Assembly (NCBI GenBank): GCA_900073065.1
Contig: FJOG01000052.1
Span: 63,166-127,165 of the forward strand
DNA length: 64,000 bases
Source of the DNA: Phialocephala subalpina
Taxonomy: Eukaryota; Ascomycota; Leotiomycetes; Helotiales; Mollisiaceae
Direction: 5' to 3'
In this document: piece after piece, positions 21,537 through 33,900 of the stretch
Layout of the letters: each line of letters opens with the position of its first letter
Position numbering within the stretch: the first letter of the stretch is position 1
The notes under the pieces: generated by a model
What the model was told of the DNA's origin: nothing
What the model saw: the letters and a program-made list of their open reading frames with translations, nothing else
The model's database searches: none
Made by a program: the position numbers and the translations under genes

Positions 21537-23786
21537 ATGGCTTCCACTGCGGCAGTCTTTATAACACCGTGCATGGCTTGTGCTATCAACAATGAGCCTT
21601 GCCTGTTGTCCCCAAGGTTTCCGTCTTGTGTTCGCTGTCAAAAGGTTGGGCTTTTTTGTATGAAAACCCCCCTTTACGATTGGGATAAGCGATACACAGT
21701 GCACCATCCTGGAGGAGGACGGAACGAGCCCGGAGCTTACCGCGACTCTCCATATTCTGATCCCGTAGTGTACTCGCGTATACTAGCGTCAGCTCTACCT
21801 ATGCCGTCGACAGCGAATATATCTGCCCCGCCTCGAGTTCTCCCATCGACGCGTCCTCAACTTTCGACACACGCGAATTTCGATCTTCCTCCTCCAAACA
21901 CGCTACTACAAGGCAGCCACGAGCAATCTTCTCAATCATTCACCATGCCGAAGGGTCGAACGAAGGAAGTTAACCTGGACCGCACGTCAGATACTACTCC
22001 GCAGTCAACCTTCGCAAAGGTCACGGCGTGCGAGAGATGTCTTCGGGAAGGTAAGACTTGCGTCCCCCCAAGTGATAAGAACCTCGAGCGCCTTGGACAA
22101 TGTATCAATTGCCAGAAGGTAGGCAAGAACCTCGTGTGTAGCCGGTACGAGCCTTCCACGTTCCCGTGTCTCGAATGTTTGCGAAGACACTACATTTGCA
22201 GAACAGAACGAGGATCGGAGCGCTGTGTACTGTGTGAGAAGAAAGGCCACGCTTGCGTGGAGGGTACTCGCAAGCAAGGAGATGCGATCTGGATAGATGC
22301 GAAGAAGATAGCTGAGCGAGACAACACGACCCCAGAGGAGGAATTCTTCAAGATCGAATTCAACCCAACTTTGCGGTTGACCTACGACATTGAAGGCAAC
22401 GAGACCAATCCTCTTACATCATCCCCAATGGCTCCCCGACCCAACAACAAGAAGCGCAAGCTCAATACTGGTGAGGCTTCGACATCAACGCCCAACTCGT
22501 ATGCCTCGAACGCGGCTCGACACCAAGCACAACTGCAGAGTCTCCCTGGCATGAACCAAGACTCTGATGCCACCATCACTGAGCATAGTAAGTGGAAATA
22601 CTCCGCACTCCCAATCTGCAATTCAAATTCAGTTCTACGCCCTATCTTGAATCGAAGCTGACTTACTCAAAGCCACACCAGGCTCGTCGAAGCCAATGGA
22701 CCCCGATTGGCTTGATTGGCTTGAATCCCTCGCCGGCGGGCCTACGGCTGAATACACTTCAAGTACGTCCCTCATATCTTCTCACAGCCAAAGCTTTTTA
22801 CCCCGCGCCTCCGTTGAAGTATACTGACATGATGACTTGCAGCCCTTCCCCCACCAGAGGAGTGGTACAAGGAACCAGACGGACACTACCATGGTCATAT
22901 CTACGGCCCACCAGAGCCCCAAGGCCCATACGATGGTCCCAGCCTCCCAGGTAATCCGGGATTTAAGTGGAATAATTGGACAAAGAAATTCGATAGAGTC
23001 GCGGATGAACTCGTCGGATACGAGTGGAATCAGGAGAAGAAGAAGTTCATCAAGGTCGCTGACGAGGTCCCTGGTTACGTCTACAACAAGAAGACAAAGT
23101 ACTTCGAGCCGATCGAGGAGGACACACCCATGGTTATTGATCCGCCTGAGTCATCTGCCGCCGATCCATCATATCAAGATAAGGGCAAGGGCAAGGAGAG
23201 ATCAGTTGAGGAGGAGGCTACACCAGCCGGCGGCTACTTAGACGACTACTACATGCCCGGCACCTACTCCTTCACCATCCCCGAACTCCCCAAGCTCTTG
23301 TGCTGCAACAACGTCCAGAAGGACCCCAATTGCAAGATCGAGACTGAAGGCGGCCGTCTGCTCCTACACATCTTCACCACCGGCACCAATTCCGCTGTCG
23401 GTGAACACTACATCCCCCATCCCTCCACCGAATGGAGCGAAAACCCCCTTTACATCGGCGTCACCGAGGACTTCGAGCCCTTCGGCGGCGTGTTCAGCCA
23501 CGACACATACAATCTCAACATCTACTCAGTCCAAGACCTCCGTCAAGGCCTTTTGGTCCAAGTTACGCCTACCGGTTCTAGAGGACTAGATTCGAAGCCT
23601 CGTTTATTGACTTACAAGGATGCTGGTCGGACTCCAGACGAGAAGTTGGTTATCTTGAGTGGTGTGGTTGATCTGGTCTGTGAGGAGCACAAGCGGGCCT
23701 GGAATGTCAAGTTCTTGAGATACTTGCCGGAGGGAGCTAGGTACAAGAAGGGCAATGACGATGAGTGGATCGATGCTCAGAAGTAG
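21537..23786 (+). CDS. Protein with three Zn2Cys6-like clusters and a GY-repeat C-domain
   Basis: Three exons (21537-22587, 22673-22762, 22843-23786) give 694 residues. Three Cys6 arrays appear in series. The first is at residues 12-41 with CX2CX6CX8CX2CX6C, a perfect fit to the fungal Zn2Cys6 pattern. The second is near 165-201 with CX2CX6CX13CX2CX8C. The third is near 211-240 with CX2CX6CX8CX2CX6C. A basic stretch KKRKLN (possible nuclear signal) follows. The C-terminal half has two adjacent copies of a motif (RVADELVGYEWN and KVADEVPGYVYN), then an Asp/Glu-rich linker and a conserved-looking beta-rich domain (about 580-694). Known: one Zn2Cys6 cluster normally binds a CGG half-site. Three in one chain are unusual and could bind DNA in tandem or be structural. 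No fungal transcription factor middle-homology domain is evident. Confidence 0.8.
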
Positions 23787-25152
23787 AGGGGAGGTACTGG
23801 GATCACGGCTATGGCACCAGATCTTGGATCGATACAGAACTTTGCGCCCCGGAGGAGCCTTGATTGGAGACACGGCAGTGAATCGAGAAGCTTGGAGAGC
23901 TTGGCGGATAATACTTTCTCTTGTTGGACTATTACATAACGGCGGGATACATACAGCCTCTTTCTCCTCTTTGGAGACAAGAGCTACGACACAGCACGCG
24001 GGACATCTCGAGATCATGAAAATTACACCCCCAGCACCATACATAATTGAAGGCTTCGGTCTTCGTGTCAGAACACCTAGAAAATCAATGTCAGGAGGGA
24101 TTACCCCAAAAACCTTGCGTGCTACTTTGCTTGTGATATGATTCGTGGCCTTCTCTCATTCTTTATGCACTTAATTTCAATGTCCCAGCCTTGCCAGATC
24201 ATTCTCAGCCTGCTTTCCATGCGCAAGGCTGGCATATCAAGATTTCCTCATTATCACGTGATGTCGAACCTGGGAGTCAATTATGATGCATTCTCATAGT
24301 TATTGAACTAATAAGAACACATTTCGGCCTCTAAAATATTCACTTATGCTGGGACAATAAAAAAGCCTAGAAAATTACCATTCGAATGTGATGATTTCTC
24401 AGGGGTATCACGTGATGCGACTTTTCTGAAGAATGCTTGAAGTTATGATACCTAGAATAATATTTTTCACGTTTAAAAGTCTTCAGGTGTCCTGGAACAT
24501 TCCAATATCTGCACAAATCAAAAGTCAAAATGGAGAAATTTGAAAGTGATGAAATCAATGCTTTTGGTATTGTTCACCACGCAAGGAATCATCAACTCAC
24601 AGCATCACGCTTTCCCAGCTATCTTTCAGCCTGACCTTTGGTATCCCAGTTTGACTGGTACACTGAAACGGTACAATTCACTACCCAATTCACTATTCTA
24701 ACGCAGACTTTAAAAAGAAGAGAAAAACAATGGTTACGTTCAATGCTTTGAAGATTAAGGAAGTTTAAACAATCCTGAAAATTGCATATAAAGCATCATT
24801 TGTTTCCAGAATGCTCTCTCTGAAAATTTTGAGCAGTCAGCATCGCTTTCATAGTCGGAAAGCTTTCTCCACGAAGGTCCTTTGTACTGTAGATCTATAA
24901 ATGCAGCTCCAAATAATTTCTGGTTAACAATTCTGCAACAGCAGCTTTCCCAAATATCAAAATGACTTCAGCCTCTCCCACAGTTCAACGTTCAACAACA
25001 AACCAAAAGTCATTCTACTACTTAGCCACCGGCCCCTCAGACAAGGCCACATACACATTCCTCTCGGCCCGTGACGATATCACCGACATGCTCATCTCTC
25101 TCGCCTCCTGCTCCTCCTTCCAGATCTTGAGGAGAACTGATCTTCTTCAAAC
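23787..25152. other. Intergenic, increasingly AT-rich
   Basis: No gene supported. Two ATCACGTGAT-type palindromes (about 24254 and 24408) contain the E-box core CACGTG. A weak frame begins at 24962 (MTSASPTVQRST) and may be an upstream exon of the small gene at 25153, but no splice pair could be fixed. Confidence 0.4.
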
Positions 25153-25581
25153 ATGTCAAGCAACACATGTCGTCAGTGTAGGAACAATCCTTCAGGGCCG
25201 ACACTCACAGAAGAAGTTATTGAGAGTAAGAGATACTACATCAAGGGCCGTCCTCCTTCGAATTGGGAAGGCCGGACAGCAGGAGCATGGGCGAGGATTC
25301 AATGGGAGAAGCTCAGTGGAGATTCGATTGATGTGGACTATCCTAAGTTTGACTTTGGTGGTACTTAGGTTTTGCGGATGGCTTGTGAGACGCATCAGAA
25401 GAGGTATGTTGTTGAGATTCGGGAAATAGTACAAGCACTGCAGGAGGGAAATCTGGATGAATGTGATTTATATTTAGCATCATCAACAGAGAGGACAACT
25501 CCAGAGGTGGAGGCAACTTTGTTTGCAGCTCTCCAAGGGGAGATCGAGAAGGATAATGTTAGGACGGGAAGTAGAGGTTGA
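25153..25581 (+). pseudogene. Small unknown protein interrupted by one TAG
   Basis: Two segments lie in the same frame: 71 codons from MSSNTCRQCRNN to YPKFDFGGT, then VLRMACETHQKRYVVEIREI to the stop at 25581. They are separated by a single TAG at 25366-25368. Together they would make a protein of about 142 residues with an N-terminal CX2C pair and a helical, Glu-rich C-half. The family is unknown to me. The TAG is one C-to-T change from CAG, the RIP-type change, and the locus lies only 700 bp from the retroelement. Alternatively these are two chance frames: they are short and have no recognisable motif. Confidence 0.35.
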
Positions 25582-26259
25582 TAAACTGAAGGCCACAGCT
25601 AGTTGAGACGTACCGCCAAGGATCTTTGACGAGCTTCAAGGCCAGAATCGATATAAAAGAGGGCTATTACTGCGTAGAGAAAGCATTTTGGCTGAATTGA
25701 AGAGCCAAACTACTCAAGTCAAAGCTTCCGCACGATGATGATGATGAATAACGAAGCCACGTCAGAATTCACTGGCATTCAAGAATACAGGATGTTCAGA
25801 AGCGCGTTTCTTCTCTCTGCCACGCTTGAGCTAACCCGATTCAATTTTTGAAGTCAGTTGCATTACAAGTTTGAACTATACTTATCCACTATGCCGTAGA
25901 TCTAGTACTTCTGCCAAAGCATTGCCGGGGTGTTCATTCTCCCAATTAAAGAGGAAATATTCTCTGGAATTGGCTAACTCGAGTGCTGAGCTTCTGACAT
26001 GAGAAGAGAATAAAAGTACAGTCAAGAACGAGAGATCGACAGCATCAGCGCGTTGTGAAGTCCCTATTCTTAGAAGTCGTTCCGACTCGTTCGATCTGAA
26101 TGTGAAGTTCGAAACCCAAACAAGCATCCCGGCTGCACTGTGATCTACAAAGAGAATACTCACGATTCCGAATCCATATCTTCACAATTCCATGTCTCCT
26201 GCTGCATCCTCGATAATTGATCTCCCTCAGAAAAGCCTGGGTATTTCCACCTCTCGCCG
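25582..26259. other. Left flank of the retroelement
   Basis: No gene supported. Single-copy-looking DNA up to the target-site duplication at 26260-26264. Confidence 0.4.
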
Positions 26260-26264
26260 GTTCT
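26260..26264. repeat. Target-site duplication, left copy
   Basis: GTTCT immediately outside the left LTR, matching 36449-36453. Confidence 0.75.
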
Positions 26265-26382
26265 AAAAAGGTGGGTCACGAGAATGATGAGGAGGAGAAG
26301 GGTGTCTATTCAGAGGCGCAGCAGCTACGAGCTATCTACACCCCCTTAGCGCATGCTTACGTCAGCACCGCCTGCCATAACA
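26265..26382 (-). repeat. 3' LTR (118 bp)
   Basis: Matches 36331-36448 at 115 of 118 positions; all three differences are transitions (positions 2 and 6 of the repeat, and GCAGCAG versus GCAGCAA). On the minus strand it starts TGTTATGGCAGG, the expected TG end, but finishes in TTTTT rather than CA. Unlike the interior it is GC-balanced and shows little RIP. Confidence 0.9.
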
Positions 26383-26392
26383 ACTCCCTCCC
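26383..26392 (-). promoter_or_regulatory. Polypurine tract
   Basis: The minus strand reads GGGAGGGAGT directly abutting the TG of the 3' LTR. This is where plus-strand DNA synthesis is primed, and it fixes the element's orientation. Confidence 0.8.
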
Positions 26393-26783
26393 ATAATGCA
26401 CCGTGCCCCCACGGAGCATGCAAAATGCCCCCGAAAAGTCCTCCCAATATAGTAAAGCTCTAGCCATTTTCTCCCGCAAGAGAAAGCAAAGTAAAGAAAT
26501 AAAATATAAGTCTGCCAATTATACCCTTAAGAACTCTTATTTTCGTTATTAAAATCTAAAGTCAAGAGAATATAAGTGCGGATAATTAAAGTAAAGAAGT
26601 GAAATATAAGCCTACTAATTACACCCTAAGAACTTCCTTATTTGTTACCGAGATTTTAAAATCGAGAAAACGTAAATGCCAATAATTAAAATAAATATAA
26701 TAATAAAACAAATTCAAGAAGTAAAAAACGAGTAATTAAGTAGATAAACTCGAGAAGTAAATAAAGGGAAGAAACGAAAATAT

Positions 26784-28181
26784 CTAAGTATCATCTTTAA
26801 AGTCGAATAAAAAGAAACTTTTAATATCGCGGATATATTCGAGTAAAATTTTATATTTCTCCTTTTTAACGCTAATAATTAATAAAGAGTTATCGGTAAA
26901 TAAACTATTTTTACTTTTCAGAAATCCCGGAAGTATAACGTAACGCTTCTTAGTAGTAGGCATAGGGTTATCGAGTATAATCGTAACGGCCTTAGGACGC
27001 TTTAAAAGTAGGTTTAAACTTAAATTAGACTCGGTATAACCACGTTTAACCGATGTGTTATATCCTCGAAACTCTCTAGGCTTACGTTTAATAAAGGGTT
27101 AACGAGGTTATAAACTATAATGGACATCGTATCCATAACTCTCCTCATAGTTATTATTATTATATTAGGAATAAGAATGTGTAATTAGACTAATATTATA
27201 TCCGTGATACTCTTCGTATTCGTTGCGACCACGCTAAGAATGAAAACGCGCACTTAAATTAATATTATATCCGTAATACTCGTCGTATTCGTTATAATCA
27301 CGCTAAAAGTAAGAACGTGTATTTAAATTAATACCGTATCCGTAATACTCCTCGTAATCGTTATAGCCACGCTAAAAGTAAGAACGCGTACTTAGGTTAA
27401 TACCGTATTCGTAATACTCCTCGTAATCGTTATAGTCACGCTAGGAATAAGAACGTGCACTGGTAATACGTACTAACCCAAATTTATATTCGAATAGCTT
27501 TATATCAGAAATGTTTTTAATTTCACCCGAAGTAATTCCGGGGTTTTAACCGCGTTTATACTATATAAACTCACGGATTAAATGCATTACTTCTCTATTA
27601 ATAACAAAGGGCAATTAACTATAAAGATTAACTTTTGCGTTATATCCTCGAAATAAAATGCGAGCTCGTAATAATATCTCTTAATATCAAGTTATATTAA
27701 TAGTTCGTGCGATTTCCTCATATTTTTACTTTAATTAAACCTTCTTATTAAATAAACTACGTAGTATATTCTTTATATCTATTATTATTATATTTGTAAT
27801 TATAACGACGTAAATTCTAACTCGATATACCTCCTCTAAATATCTCTCTAAGTCTTCTCGTGATAAATTAGTAACCTTAAAGTCGGTAATAATTCGATTT
27901 ACTTATAATAGGATTACTAAGGAATTTAAAGGGATATTCTTATGGCCTTTGCTTTTTAAATCGATTTTACTCGTAGAGATATCTTTAGGACCTTCTCCCT
28001 TCTAATTAATCTTACTAATCGAGCCCAAGTATTATAATACCGGTGTACCTTTATTTTTATCTTCCTTAGGAAGTCTTATAATAGTAGCTATATAGTAATA
28101 ATAAGTAATACCTAATTAGGCTTTGTCTTTAAAGCGCGCAATTAATTTTATCTTCGCACTTAAGACTAATTTAATTGCCAT
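26784..28181 (-). pseudogene. Accessory ORF after integrase, unknown protein
   Basis: From an ATG at 28181 (MAIKLVLSAKIKLIARF) the minus strand stays in one frame for 466 codons to a TAG at 26784-26786. About fifteen internal stops all fit CAA/CAG/CGA/TGG changed by RIP, and the sense stretches read as ordinary protein (NLSREDLERYLEEVY, INREVMHLIREFI, NPGITSGEIKNISDIKLF). The five 69-bp repeats fall in the same frame. After the repeats a basic segment (FIKRKPREFRGYN) and a closing region (KYKILLEYIRDI) follow. No chromodomain, dUTPase, envelope or known retroelement domain is recognised. Most gypsy elements end soon after integrase, so this is either an extra gene or a very long C-terminal extension of pol. 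The frame between 28181 and integrase was not bridged. Confidence 0.6.
27134..27478 (-). repeat. Five tandem 69-bp units (23-residue repeat)
   Basis: Unit starts lie at about 27134, 27203, 27272, 27341 and 27410, exactly 69 bp apart. On the minus strand each encodes an acidic, Tyr-rich motif of the form RDYNDYEEYYEYG followed by INLST. The unit length is a multiple of three, so the frame is kept. The leftmost copy is the most diverged. Confidence 0.85.
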
Positions 28182-28899
28182 AAATGATATTAAATTATAC
28201 TTAATAAGGGGTCGTTTTCTTTTTCGTCCTAATACTTTTATTAGAGAGTCCTCGAGTTAAAAATCATTAATAGTACCGCAAAAACGTAGTCCGTAACGTC
28301 CTCGGGAGGCTAGGGTAAAGGTCGCATTTAATATATTAGCGATCTGATTAGCTACTTGGGTTTTCTTCGATGCGTCGATTATATTGCCAATGGGGGCTAT
28401 TTTAAATGTAAATCCGGTAAATAGTTAGAGAAAGGTATTATCCGTGAAACTTTATACCAAATCAGGGCGTCGTTTTAATCTTCTATTAGATTCGATCCTA
28501 TGTTCGCGGTAACGGCTTAATACTTCTAAAGCGTTAAATTTTCCCTTAAAGTAATTATATAAGGTAATCTCGACGATATCTCCTCGGTTATCTTAGAGCT
28601 CCTCTATATCAATTACTTTAAATATTTTACCGCTTATAAGTTGGCCTTTAAAGCGTTAATATAATCCTTCCTCCGATAACTTGATTAGTTTCTTTTACGA
28701 CGAGGAGCCTTCTTTAAGGTTATTAAGTAATAAAAGTATCGATATTTCGTTTTTATTAATGGATTATTATAAAGTTTTCTTCTAATAGTAATATATTAAA
28801 GAAAAAGAGTATTAAGTTATAAGAAAGGAAGTATTTGATTTATATTATCGTAATTAACGCTAATACGGTAATAGCGTTCCCAAATGGGTATAATCGCCT

Positions 28900-30300
28900 C
28901 GTGGCTTTATAGTAGTAAATAATAAGGTAATAAAAGAGTAATTAAAACGAGATAAAGATAAATAACGTATAATTTCGTTATTAAGGATATCCCTCGAAAA
29001 CGCCTTTAATATACTACTAAATCGTTTACGGCATATTTTATTTCGAGTAAACTCCAAGGATCCTTATTTATTTTCGTATATCCTTTAGTAACTTGTAATT
29101 GCCCGTATTATAACGTATATTCTAATAAATAAAAAGAAAGCGCTCTCGCCCGCTCACGAAGTATTCTTCTCGCAACCGGAACTTCTTAAAGTAATCTCCG
29201 TGGAATTTTCCAAGGATATCCGTACCGCAAATCTAGCGGATAATATAAAACTTCTGGAATTCTCCACCATATCTAATAATTACAAAAAGACCTCTCTAAG
29301 TTAACTTAAGCTTCCTCTTTACTAATTTTAAGTCATAAAGTATAATTAATTACCCGGGGTAAAACTACTATTTTTTGACTTCCTTATCGTATTTAAATTT
29401 CTTCAATTCTTTCTCTTAATCTAATAACACTATTACTATCTATCGAATTTATATTATTTGTATTATATATTACAAGACTTTATTCTCTTATTCTTCCCCT
29501 TCGGGAATACAACTATTTAATTGCGATTATACCGCTATTATAAAAGCATCGCTATATTAAATAAAATAAAGTTTCTTTAGTAACCCCGTCGAGTAATATC
29601 CACGGTATATCTCGATAAATAAGAATCCCAAATATATTATATTATATCGATTTAACTTTTATATCGATTTATTAACGCGTTAATAATAAAAGTATAATTC
29701 TCTTGATTTCTTTAGTATTCGCTACATAATATCGTTCACTTTCTTAATCATTCCGATGGCTTTCTTAGTAGCCAAGGGAGAACTAATCCACATTACTCCT
29801 TATTCTTTTACAAACTCTTAAGTTACAATCCCAAAGTATAGTCCGAGATCTGCGTAAAATCCTATAAATATACCTTCCCGGCGGAATAAATCTATCAAAT
29901 ATCAGATTACCTCCGCGGAATCGTTTATAATACATAAATATACCCAGCAAAATCGTGAGAAATAATCGATTATAATTAAAATATATCTCTAAAATACTCC
30001 AATATACTCCGGAAATAGGCCGATAAAGTTAATTCCCTATATTTACATCGAAGAGTTTACTATAACTAATTATAAAGTTTGTATTCTTTATGTTATTATA
30101 TATTTTGCGTATTAAAAATATCTTAAGATATAATCCGTGATATCTATAATTATCCGAGGCCAAAAATGCCTTTATAGCTTCTTTAAAGTAATAATTAAGG
30201 CAAAGTACCCTACTTCGTTATATGTATAGTAGAGGATATTTACCACTTCGTCCTAAGTAACGCAAAAGCGTAGAGAGTCCTTATAACGTCGCTAAAACTT
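28900..30300 (-). pseudogene. Integrase relic
   Basis: Approximate bounds. The HHCC zinc-binding part is readable at about 30080-30180: HFWPRIIIDITDYIL followed by RYF-stop-YAK, where Cys to Tyr and Gln to stop are single RIP-type changes. The core begins at about 29940-30050 with GINFIGLFPEYIGVF and IDYFSRFCWV, corresponding to G(I)DFIGP..., so the first catalytic Asp is now Asn. The remaining DDE residues could not be placed. Its position after RNase H makes this Ty3/gypsy and not copia. Confidence 0.8.
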
Positions 30301-30599
30301 ACTATTCTTTATTATATATTTAAAGTAGTTTTTCACAAATACCTTTTTTCGAATTAAACCGAGTTAATTAAAGTACTTATTACATAGAAAGTATTCCAAG
30401 ATATCGTAGTACTATTCCGACTTATAGTATTTTAAGAAAATAAGATTTATCTAGACTTATACCGGCAATATAATAGTAATGCTCCTTCGAAGCTTTAAGT
30501 TTAATCCCGCTATTTGAAACTTATTCTACAAATCGAGCGTTATACTTATAGTATTTCCTTTATTTACACGTAGTATATACTTTCCTTAGTCTATTTATA

Positions 30600-32300
30600 T
30601 TAAAAGCGATAATAAGAATACTTTATCTTCTCGTAAATCTCCGGCGACTTCCTTTAAACGTACTCCCATTATCTCTTACAACTCCTCGTCAATAAAAGCA
30701 CTATTTTACTCCTTTAATAATACTTTATATTTTTCTTTTCCGTCTTTTTACACCTATTTCGGTTCTCCGGCCTCATTAATGAGTCTCTTATATACTAATA
30801 AGTCGTTATCATAATCCTTATTGGGAAATATAATCTTTAATAACGCGTTTATAACTTTGTTTTTCTCCCTCGAAATATAAAATATTTAAATATTAAAGTT
30901 TCGCAATTTATAAGCCCACTTAGCGTAAATACCTTCAAAATAAAAATATTATAAAAAGAATATAATAAGTCGATAATCAATAAAAATAGTATTAGTAAAA
31001 AGGCTACGTAATATATACTCGTATTTCCTAGAAAATTCAATAATAGCCAAGAATTCTCTCTTATAAACGCCATAGTTTCTCTGAGACTTCGAGAATATAA
31101 AGGAGTTATATAAAATTAGTACCTTGGCCTTCCCTCGCTTCTAAGATATTAAGCATCCTATTACATATAAACTAGCGTCGCTATAAAGTATAATTAGAAA
31201 CATAAAATCCCATCTATATATATCCACTACTCCGGTAGCTTTATTTCTGATCAATTAAAACGCAATTTATTTAAAATCCCTCCATTTCTATTCAACGTCA
31301 CCAATTAACCTAATTAATAGGCGGTATAACTCCGCGAAGTTCTTAATTTAGCGTTTAATAATCCCGATAACGCCAAAGAAACGTCTCACTTCTATAAGAT
31401 CCTTAAGTACTAAATAGCCCCGGATCTTATTTAAACGACTTAATTTAATCTTAAGGACTCCCCTAATAAGATATATAATCCCGAGGGCGATAATCTTAAT
31501 TATAAAGAGTTTAAACTTCTTAAACGAGAGCTTAAGCTATAACTATAATAACCTCGAGAGGAAATATCATTCTAAGAAAATATAATCGTCTTCAAAACTC
31601 TATATTCTAAAGAAGATATTATCCATATAAAAACATGTTTTAAGAAGTCTTATCGGACTCGAGACTACTAATAGCGAAGGTTCTAAGTTATCGTAATTTT
31701 CCTTTATCGCTTTCTTTAATCTAAGAATTACTCCTATCACGATATATATACATTTATTCATCGAGAACGCCGAGATAATCGAACTTTAAAGTATTTTAAT
31801 AAATTGCATTTACCCATATTTTAATATTACGAAAACATAATAAAACTTATATAAAAAGTAAATGCTTATACTTTAATATATATACTTTAAATTAAGTTAA
31901 AAGTATCTACTATAATTAAAATGAGAAAAAAAGTTATAATATTCCGATATTAACGTTATATATATGCCCGGCGTCTTTTCTTTAACGTTCCGATAATTAA
32001 ATATTACTCGATATTTTCTAATAATATTACTATCTTCTTTATCGGCCAAAATAGCTTGTGCGTTCTAATTAAATAACTCTTTGTTTACTATAATTATTTT
32101 CTCGAAGAATCCGCAATTAAGACTTTTTTATATTATTTTATCTAATTAGTATTTCTTCTAAAAAAGCCACCGCTTTTATTGCTTAATATTCCAAGGTTTC
32201 ATCCTAAGTTTAATGCGTATTTTATACTCGTATAAATCCATTGGTAGGAAATAATCAAGTACCGTGCAATTAATCTTCTTATAAGTATACATAAAACGTT
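30600..32300 (-). pseudogene. Reverse transcriptase / RNase H relic
   Basis: Approximate bounds. RT motif C is at about 31614-31634: FYMDNI, i.e. the catalytic YMDD with its second Asp (GAT) changed to Asn (AAT). RNase H and the tether follow at lower coordinates, with GIYAKWAYKLRNFNI at about 30895-30950, the counterpart of the GIxARWxxxL block. Numerous stops lie between. RT copies the RNA genome and RNase H degrades it; neither can be active here. Confidence 0.8.
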
Positions 32301-33199
32301 TCACTTTATTCTTGGCTTCCTTATTGGGAATAACGTCCCTAAAAGTGATTATATATATTTAGAACTATTTATTAATAACTTCTTAAAGATCCTTTAATAT
32401 AAAAAGCCTAACTACTCGTCGTTCCGTAGGGAATAATATTACTTTTAAATTATTCCGTTGAATTACGAGGGCTTTTTCGTTAGTTTTCCCTATATAATAT
32501 CTATATGTACTCCTTTCTATGATATTTATACTACGGGATTACGATGTCTTTTATATTTCTGCCTTCGTTATTACTCCTATTACTTCTAAATAATATTATC
32601 GTGACGATATAACGTATTCCCGAATTCTTAGTGTAGCCCCGTGTAATAATATTAGCGTATCATCTTTTTTAAAGTTAAATTCTATTATTTTAATATCGAT
32701 TTAATCTACTGATATTTTGATTTCGTTTTTATATATAAGTTCCGATAACTTATAAAGATCCTTTAATATGAGTCCTTCTCCTCCCTACGTAAAGAGTATA
32801 AGTTCTTATATTTATATATATCGAAGTTTGGGTACTAATATGTTTTCCTCCTCGTTTATAACATAAAGAGGTCGATATTTTGTTTCCGAGGTATTTAAAC
32901 TTTTGTCTTTCGACCGTAATATAGGCAACGTTAATACGTTAATACAATAAAATCCTTCCATTTGAGACTCGTTTTACGGGTCTATTATTAATATAAAGTC
33001 GAAAATGTTATATTAGTTCTAACTTTACTAAAAAAGCGGATTAGTGTAATTATCCCTAATAGTATCCTTTTATTACCAAAGCCCTTTTACGACTTACTTA
33101 AATCGTAACGGGTTTACGAGTTTTCCGATTCATTATCGGCATCCGAGCTATTAGTATCGATATATGCGGATTCGTTATTATTATCGTCCGAACTATTTA

Positions 33200-33900
33200 T
33201 ATTCTCGCTATTTTACTTCAAATTTGGGATAAACATTAAAATGCGATTAATTGCCTTGTGAATAAGTGCCTTAAAATAGAAAATAAGCTTGTATTATTAC
33301 GACGTTACGAAAATAAGACTTTGTAAAACGGTAATCTACTCCCCTTTCGCTTTATCTCCAATCTTAATAGTATTTCCCCGGATATTAATCTTAGTATTTA
33401 TATCGTCCAATTAAGGGAGCCCGAGTAATAAGTTAAGTTCGCCTTTATTATTCTTCGTCTCCGGTCTAACAAATGCATATACTTTACGCCAAATTCCCTT
33501 TATACTTATATCGAAAATAGTATAATTAAAGAGCGCAAATAAGTTTCTATCCGCAGTATTTATAGTTAGGCCGCTTTATCTCTTATTATTAAGAGAAATT
33601 ATTCTAAAGCCTATTGCTCTTCGTAGCAACTTTAAGATTAGAATAATATCTAATTTTTAATTTGCTTTAAATATACTAATAAGTATTATTACCTTGACTT
33701 CTTTGTCTTCTTATCGAGCCTTAAACGTTACTAATATAATAAAGGCTTTATTATCCGGATAAATCTCCGGGCAAAGGGACTTGCATACTAAAATAGTAAT
33801 TTCTTTCTCTAAAAGTATAAAAATACAAAATTACTTTAATTCTAAAGGTTCATATATTTTAATGCGGGCCGGATTCGAGTTTACTATATTATTAACGCTC
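33200..33900 (-). pseudogene. Retropepsin (protease) relic
   Basis: Approximate bounds. At about 33380-33440 the minus strand reads ELNLLLGLP, a stop (one base from TGG), then LDDINTKINIRGN. This matches the (I/L)LGxPWL...N..IDW-type block that closes gypsy aspartic proteases. The active-site DTG/DSG was not located with confidence. It lies between gag and RT, as expected. Confidence 0.6.
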
